Assembly: GCA_009746045.1 (NCBI GenBank)
Contig: RPFO01000338.1
Coordinates: 62,001 to 126,000, forward strand
DNA length: 64,000 nucleotides
Direction of reading: 5' to 3'
From: Mesostigma viride
Taxonomy: Eukaryota; Streptophyta; Mesostigmatophyceae; Mesostigmatales; Mesostigmataceae
Under the pieces are notes generated by a model. That model was not told the DNA's origin. It ran no database searches and worked only from the letters and a program-made list of their open reading frames with translations. This document shows, in pieces, positions 58,869 through 64,000 of the stretch. The translations under genes and the position numbers were made by a program. Numbering within the stretch: the stretch's first letter is position 1; every line of letters begins with the position of its first letter.

Positions 58869-60077
58869 ATGGCTACCAAGGAAGCGTGCTACAAGCAATT
58901 CCGGGCAACAAGCAAGTCCATCACAACGTTTGATGGGCGGTCTCTGAGGAAATGGGAAGAAATCAAGGCTGTGTTGAAGGCCTTAGCATCGGCCTATTGT
59001 GACCTGGTCAAGGTCCTAACTGGAGAGGAGGATTCGCTAAAGGAGGTCAAGACTGCGCTGCTGGAGGCGGAGGAGCTACTGCACGGAAGGCGTTCTGCTC
59101 AAGCAAAGAAGGAGGGCTCCCCTAACGGCCAGGTTTTCCACACTACTACGAAGAAAAGTGGAGGAAAGAGGCGGTGCAATTACTGCAAGAAGGCCGGGCA
59201 CGTGGACACCCAGTGCTGGGAGAAGCATCCGGAGCTGAAGCAAGAACGCAAGAACAAGGCAACGCGACGGAACCAAGCGAGAAAGGAGCACTCACCAGGT
59301 GCCAGCGAGGCGCGTATCACCGAGGAGGCTGCGGAGCGGTCCGGCTTCGTCTTCGCCACCATCGCCGAGTCGCCATCGCCGTCGGATGCTGCTGCACTCA
59401 CGCAGTATGAAAAGAAAGCACCGACCAGCTGGGTGCTGGATTCCGCAGCGAGCTGTCACATGACGCCATGCCCGTCGGACTTCGTGTGCCTGCACCCTCA
59501 TGACAGGGAAATCGCCGGCTCAGGCGGCCAACTGAAGGCGACAGCCATCGGGACTGTCAAACTGAAGCTGCCGGGTCAGGACGCGGACGTGCACCTCCAA
59601 AACGCGCTGCTCGTTCCCAGGCTGAGCACCCGACTTCTATCAGTCGGCCAGCTCGTCAAGGATGGCCACAAGGCGACCTCGCCCAGCGGGTTGCTGTGCT
59701 GGACAGCAGGCACTGCAGCATCGGACGAGGAACAACACCTACTTTTTGCCCGCGCACGGTGCGGACGCAGCGATGGACGCCATCCCAGAGCTGAAATCGT
59801 CGGCGACGAGCTTCAAGAACGACGCTGCCTGTCAAGGGCAGAAAATGGCGAGCAGCGAGCGCAGCATCTCACGTGCCTCGGGACACGCGGCGGAGTGGCT
59901 GGCCGTGGGCCTAACGGTCATACTGGCCATGCTTGCCCGTGTATGCGGGATCGGGGGCGGCCTACTGGGCATTACTCGCACACTGCGTGGCTTTATATAC
60001 TCTGCGCCGGCCCAGTGGAAGTTCACGCCAATTCGAGAAGTTTCCAGCGCAATGGAGAAGTCCGTGTCAGACGCTGA
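58869..60077 (+). CDS. W gag and protease
   Basis: I chose the ATG at 58869 (accATGg), the first after the primer-binding site. Gag with an acidic/basic capsid region is followed by a zinc knuckle 'CNYCKKAGHVDTQC' (C-x2-C-x4-H-x4-C, about 59175-59217), a Lys/Arg linker and a standard copia protease 'SWVLDSAASCHMTPC' (Asp-Ser-Ala, about 59430-59475) with 'LLVPRLSTRLLSVGQL'. The frame runs on to a stop at 60077, but past about 59690 it loses similarity to anything I know. W therefore has the usual gag-protease order, unlike X, V and Z. Confidence 0.75.
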   Translation: MATKEACYKQFRATSKSITTFDGRSLRKWEEIKAVLKALASAYCDLVKVLTGEEDSLKEVKTALLEAEELLHGRRSAQAKKEGSPNGQVFHTTTKKSGGKRRCNYCKKAGHVDTQCWEKHPELKQERKNKATRRNQARKEHSPGASEARITEEAAERSGFVFATIAESPSPSDAAALTQYEKKAPTSWVLDSAASCHMTPCPSDFVCLHPHDREIAGSGGQLKATAIGTVKLKLPGQDADVHLQNALLVPRLSTRLLSVGQLVKDGHKATSPSGLLCWTAGTAASDEEQHLLFARARCGRSDGRHPRAEIVGDELQERRCLSRAENGEQRAQHLTCLGTRGGVAGRGPNGHTGHACPCMRDRGRPTGHYSHTAWLYILCAGPVEVHANSRSFQRNGEVRVRR

Positions 60078-60519
60078 AGTACTTCCAGAAACCGCGGTCC
60101 AGAACAGCCCAGTGCAGGCGGAGCGCGTTGTCGCCGCCAGCATACCAGGTGCTAGTAACCCAAGTCCGGCGACCAGACCAAAGGCGCGGCGCTCGAACGC
60201 TGCCAGCCTAACTGAGGGGGAACAAATTCGTGGCGCGAGGGCGAAATCGACCAAGCTGCAAATTTTTCTAAGTCCTGGACTGCCAAGTCCGGTGCTGGCG
60301 CGAGGCCTCGAGCGAGCCGACAACGACGTGGACAGCGACCTGTCAGCCAAAGTGCGTCAAGCACCAACGGTCAACTCAGGTGCAAAATGCTGCCAAGGTA
60401 TCACGTCGGTCAGTTTACGGTGTTCGGCCAGGCCATGGCATTTGCAATGCGCTAGCTGCAACGACCCTTGGAAATTGTCGCCCAGGATGCACAGACCCCA
60501 CTTCTCAAGGTTGCCCTAA
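59662..60519 (+). CDS. W unknown ORF with a predicted membrane segment
   Basis: Open for 285 codons in the +1 frame relative to gag-protease, overlapping its end. It contains a hydrophobic segment 'WLAVGLTVILAMLARVCGIG' (about residues 80-100), then a Ser/Ala/Pro-rich soluble part. It stands where integrase and RT should be. It may be acquired host sequence or chance openness in GC-rich DNA; I recognise no family. Confidence 0.4.
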   Translation: MATRRPRPAGCCAGQQALQHRTRNNTYFLPAHGADAAMDAIPELKSSATSFKNDAACQGQKMASSERSISRASGHAAEWLAVGLTVILAMLARVCGIGGGLLGITRTLRGFIYSAPAQWKFTPIREVSSAMEKSVSDAEVLPETAVQNSPVQAERVVAASIPGASNPSPATRPKARRSNAASLTEGEQIRGARAKSTKLQIFLSPGLPSPVLARGLERADNDVDSDLSAKVRQAPTVNSGAKCCQGITSVSLRCSARPWHLQCASCNDPWKLSPRMHRPHFSRLP

Positions 60520-61655
60520 TGTTTTGTCTGTGGGAAATGAACTTGTATGTCGACTTTTGTGTCGTGTTTGCTGGAAATTGTGAGGCGCCGTAAGCCTGCG
60601 TTTTCTGGTTCTTTCTTTGTGTTCTTCCAGCAATTATGTGTTTATTTTGCCATGCGTTCAGTGGCATGGCCCACGCATTTTGGTATTGTTCCCACGAGAC
60701 GTTTTCTACGTACCTGGAGTGTATATCCAGAGTTTTTGCACGCTATTTGTGGCACTGTCTGCGGCGTAGTGAAGCGCCGTTGTATCGTCGTCTACGACTT
60801 GTTTTCGTAAGTTAAGTGCCTGTGACGCGTGTGTTATTTTGTTTTGTGCTGAGAGCATTGCTTGTATGCAAATGTTTACGTCCTTTGTGTCGAATTCGGC
60901 TGTGCATTTCGGCATAGCCTGTAATGTCGGACGTAATGTTTACTCTCGGGCATTGATTTGTGAATCGTGACGAAGTAATCGTTACTGTGTTCGCCTTTGT
61001 GGCGGTAATGTTTTGCACGTCCTGTTTTCTTTGCTATGAACGCGTTTATCTGTTATGGCCACTGTGTTTTGTGTTGAAGGTTGTATTGCACCTTGTTTGT
61101 GTGGCATTTGTTGCCATGTTTGTTTGCTCACCCCGTTTATTTGGCGTAAAACGTGATGTTGGTGTCATTTATTTGTGAGATGGCGTATGTTATGTTGCTC
61201 CGTGTGTGTACAGCACGTGTTGTTGCCGTTACCCTACCTCTATACCGTTTGGGTTAGCTCATAGGGACTTCTTTGTTGGCATGTGTTGCCGTATTATATG
61301 TGTGGGACTGTGTGCCCTATTGTGTCCATGGGCAGCCGCTTTGAGTGAGGGGGGAATGTAGCATCTAGAGCACTTTTTCCAACTAAGGGTTGGGTATCAG
61401 CCATCCAGGATGGGCAGCTAGTGCGTTGCTGCTATGGCAGGACACTCATTCGCGTTGCCGGGGGGGGATCAGTGGCGGTAGTGCGGCTCATGACCGCATG
61501 TTGGAGCTTCAAGCGTTTCACGAGGACGGCATCTTCATTTTCAGTTGCACCATGCTAGCAACTGGACGGCATGCTACGAGCATGTGGTTAAGGGGGGTGT
61601 TGAGATTCCACCTACCCAGTCATCTTTTGCATTGTGCCCATGTGGCTAAGGGGGG
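60520..61655 (+). other. W 3' non-coding region with repeated polypurine-TGT junctions
   Basis: No coding frame is supported. GGGGGG-purine runs followed by TGT occur three times: gaggggggaaTGTAGCATC (about 61349), taaggggggTGTTGAGATTCCACC (about 61590) and taaggggggTGTTAGGGATATT (61648, the true LTR junction). Confidence 0.5.
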
Positions 61656-62471
61656 TGTTAGGGATATTATATCCACCTGGCCACAATGTATCCCAGCCTG
61701 ATTTATTTCTTGTTGGATTTATTCCATATGGACTGGGAATTTGATAGCTTGATAAGCTAGATGGATTGGGCTCAATGAGCTGATCAATATTCATGTGCCA
61801 TAGTCCTATACTTGGACATGGATGACTTGTAACCTGAGTCAGCCTAGTAGCATCACGTATTTGATTGACAAGTGGTGCTATGGCCTATTGGACAAGTGTT
61901 TGGTCCATGAGCTGACAAGTGTTGGAAGCTCATGATGACACATGTTATGACTTACATGATGACAAGTGGGTAGACTCATTGCATGACACTTGTCACTCCA
62001 AGGAGAAGAGATGTGTCACTTTATTAATCATGTTATGTGGCACATTATTACGTAGACACTTGGCATCTAGCTATTATGCCAGCTCATTGGATCATGTCTA
62101 GAATGTTCTAGGAATGTTCTAAGAATATGCCAGGAATATTCCTGGAATATACTGAGAATATGCTGGGAATATGCTAGGAATATGCTAGGATGTTTCTACA
62201 AGCTTCTGTGATGATGTCATTGCTGATGTCATCCTTCCTAGCCTAAAAGGTATAAAAGGAAACTGCCCCCTAAGGGCAGGTACCTCCATTCACCTCCATC
62301 AACCTCCATTCAAGCTCTTCTCCAACTATTATATTCTAATAAAGCCATTTATTCTTCCACGTTAATTGTCTTCAACCTCTCTTTCTTTCAGCACCTGCAA
62401 GGTGTGTGGGTAGCAAGGCCAAGCACAAGGCATTGTGTAAAACCCATTAGTTTCCTCTCCCAATCCAAACA
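61656..62471 (+). repeat. 3' LTR of W
   Basis: Near-identical to 57969-58785, followed by the CTGCT duplication. Confidence 0.92.
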
Positions 62472-62990
62472 CTGCTTGGGCTTTCTAGCAACTAGCCTGC
62501 ACTTGCAAGCTTGAGCAACCTGTTGGCAGATGGAGTACAACTCACTTCCTCCCAGCCGTCTAGCAACTTGCAAAGACTGAGCTGCATGGCCAAACATGGT
62601 ATGCAACCTTGAGGCAATGTCATACAAGAGAGAAAATCTTTTATTGTCATTATTAGCACTCAAGGTATGTACAGATCCCTTATGTACAGGAGGCACCAGG
62701 GTCGTGCCTGTCAGACTGTCTCCAGCCCTATCCTCATCCTGACCATCCTGTGCCAGTCCTGCACGGTCAGAATGCTTCTGAGATCCACCTGGGTCCACAG
62801 CACCAGGTCCTACCTCAGGCTCAGCACCGCCATGGCGGGCACGTTGGCGAGTAACCACTGCAGCTACAGCTGGCATACTCTCTGTGGTAACCAAGCTTGC
62901 CCCATCGTGTCCAATAGGCTCTGTCACTAGAGCATGGGGCTGCCCCTCACTGCCGTCACTAGCAGCTACATTACACACCCCTGGGGGCAC
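62472..62990 (-). pseudogene. Z spacer and integrase zinc region
   Basis: Minus strand: a Gly/Pro/Ala-rich spacer, then 'ASRLHTMFGHAAQSL' and 'ICQQVAQACKCRLVARKPKQ' (HHCC region). This runs in frame into 57968 across W. No protease active-site motif is seen between gag and this region. Confidence 0.75.
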
Positions 62991-63019
62991 CCTCCAGGGT
63001 TCAGGGATGTGTGCAGGCT

Positions 63020-63873
63020 CAAGTCAATGATCAACAGCCTTGCCCTTGCCCTTATCCTGGGATGGACCAGCCTTCTCCTTGCTGCCACCCTGAGCTGGCT
63101 TGCTCTGACCTTCCTGCCTCAGGTACGAGGGACACTCATTCCTGAAGTGACCCTTCCCTTGGCAGAAATAATAACATTCCACCTGACTGATGTCCCGTGA
63201 GGTCCCACTGCTGGGCCCAGCCTTGGGAGGACCACCCACCCTCTTGAAGTCAAACTGGGACTGTGGATGCCCCGACTTCGGAGGTGTCCCCCGTCCAGCC
63301 ATTCTGCCACGCCCCCTCCTGGACCTTCCTCGACCCCTAGACTGAGAGGTCTCAGGCCCCCTCGAGGACGCTGCATGGGCCCCCGTGGCCCGATCCCCTC
63401 ATGGACTTTACTGCAGGCTCAGCAGCCTCCTCGTCCCCTTGACGTGGGCGCTTACCACCTACATATACTTGCCGCTGAAACACTCATACAGCTGGTCCGT
63501 CATGGCAGCCCATGCAGCCATGATGGACTTGGCGCATGTGGATGGTCACGTTATCCATCGTGACAGGATCCAGCTGCAGCGACTTGAGAAAGTCGCCCAT
63601 GGCCAGATCCGGTCTGCAACGAAGAACCCTTTGGCCATGGCGTCCTCCCTCAGCTCAGCTTGACAAAGTCTTCAAAGGCGTGGACCCGCCACTAGCTGCC
63701 CCTTGATGGGCTTGTAGTCCAGGTACTCCTGTTTCAGGTGAGACCCATCTATGGTCCTCTTATCACTCAGGAACACCCTGAGTCGCGTCATAAACGCAGT
63801 CCAGGTATCCCCCGCGGTATGTCGCTCCCGGACGAACTTGAACAGCCTCCTTGCCGACTGCCTTATGTATAGG
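63020..63873 (-). pseudogene. Z gag with zinc knuckle
   Basis: Minus strand 'QSARRLFKFVRERHTAGDTW' near 63860-63790, 'DKRTIDGSHLKQEYLDYKPI' and, in another frame, 'FDFKRVGGPPKAGPSSG' and the knuckle 'CYYFCQGKGHFRNEC' (63180-63136), ending at 63024. Frame changes near 63660 and 63310. It is cut at 63874 by a CACTA-like end. Confidence 0.7.
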
Positions 63874-64000
63874 CACTAGCCCTTAAATGGTGCTCGCGCC
63901 TATTTCTAGGCGCGAGTTCAACTCGCGCCTACAAATAGGCGCGAGATGGGAAGCGGCGCGGCGCGAATGCCAGTAGACATTTCCTTGATATTTTTAGGTC
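63874..64000 (+). mobile_element. Left end of a probable third CACTA-type element
   Basis: CACTAGCCCTTAAATGGTGCT starts exactly where Z gag breaks off. It is followed by GCTCGCGCCTA...TAGGCGCGAG palindromes (63892-63949). The right end is outside the window, so the call rests on the CACTA start, the break in Z and the sub-terminal inverted repeats. Confidence 0.5.

Larger units (their letters stand above)
57969..62471 (+). mobile_element. Element W: non-autonomous Ty1/copia retrotransposon
   Basis: A perfect duplication CTGCT flanks it (57964-57968, 62472-62476). The LTRs 57969-58785 (817 bp) and 61656-62471 (816 bp) begin TGTTAGGG, end CCAAACA and differ at roughly a dozen sites. A TGGTATCGGAG primer-binding site for initiator tRNA-Met starts at 58786. 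The interior has gag and protease (58869-60077) and an unknown ORF (59662-60519). Integrase, RT and RNase H are absent, so transposition needs enzymes from elsewhere. It is inserted in the Z integrase. Confidence 0.9.
53428..63873 (-). mobile_element. Copia element Z: third member of the X/V lineage, minus strand
   Basis: The 3' LTR is 53428-54130 (minus strand AGTTAACGCC...CGTTAACT, about 703 bp), next to a polypurine tract (54131-54155) and GTTGG at 53423-53427. Pol runs from 62990 down to 54893 and gag from 63870 down to 63020, split by element W. The 5' LTR is beyond the window or lost behind the CACTA-like end at 63874. Frameshifts near 57775, 57465, 55860 and 55440 show decay. Confidence 0.8.

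Overview
The window is eukaryotic nuclear DNA, almost entirely transposable elements, with one recognisable host-type gene. It has no operons, rRNA or tRNA genes. The host-type gene (7185-8910) encodes a secreted, cysteine-rich, (hydroxy)proline-rich wall glycoprotein with long Ser-Pro runs, the style of pherophorin/HRGP proteins of green algae. Together with Ty1/copia, CACTA, piggyBac and several non-LTR (LINE) families, this points to a green-lineage alga. I cannot name the genus.

Layout. 1-1985: 3' end of an LTR retrotransposon (ORF of unknown function, LTR 1414-1985) inserted into a minus-strand L1-like LINE (LINE-H, 1986-2457 and 5309-6525). LINE-H is also split by a piggyBac element (2458-5308, TTAA duplication) whose transposase has lost its catalytic core. 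6526-6905: cluster of (CAA)n retroposon tails. 7185-8910: host glycoprotein gene. 9769-52552: one minus-strand LINE of about 5 kb (LINE-G, 9-bp target duplication GCCTGTCAT at both ends), blown up to 43 kb by five insertions: LINE-A (9835-11115), an ORF1-only retroposon D (13153-14671), copia element X (14933-42276), a 562-bp insertion with a (TTA)n tail (42741-43302), and copia element V (43956-50889). X itself carries a 7.4-kb CACTA transposon in its 5' LTR (15284-22692), an 864-bp insertion in gag (24473-25336) and a 10.9-kb CACTA transposon in gag (25556-36463). The last holds a candidate spliced gene, a LINE copy with a 596-bp (CCAT)n array, and other satellites. 52562-53427: short retroposon tails and a LINE relic (E). 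53428-63873: a third related copia element, Z (minus strand), split by a non-autonomous copia element W (57969-62471, duplication CTGCT). 63874-64000: apparent start of a third CACTA-type element.

The most unusual item is the copia lineage shared by X, V and Z. Their LTRs begin AGTT and end AACT instead of TG...CA. A retropepsin-like domain sits between integrase and reverse transcriptase rather than before integrase, with Asp-Thr-Asn at the expected Asp-Thr-Gly. The RT catalytic box reads His-Gly-Asp-Asp. A tRNA T-arm-like hairpin (CAGGG/TTCGATT/CCCTG type) lies between RNase H and the 3' LTR in all three.

Most element boundaries were placed by matching target-site duplications and terminal repeats by eye. 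Protein calls rest on motif reading, not on database searches.
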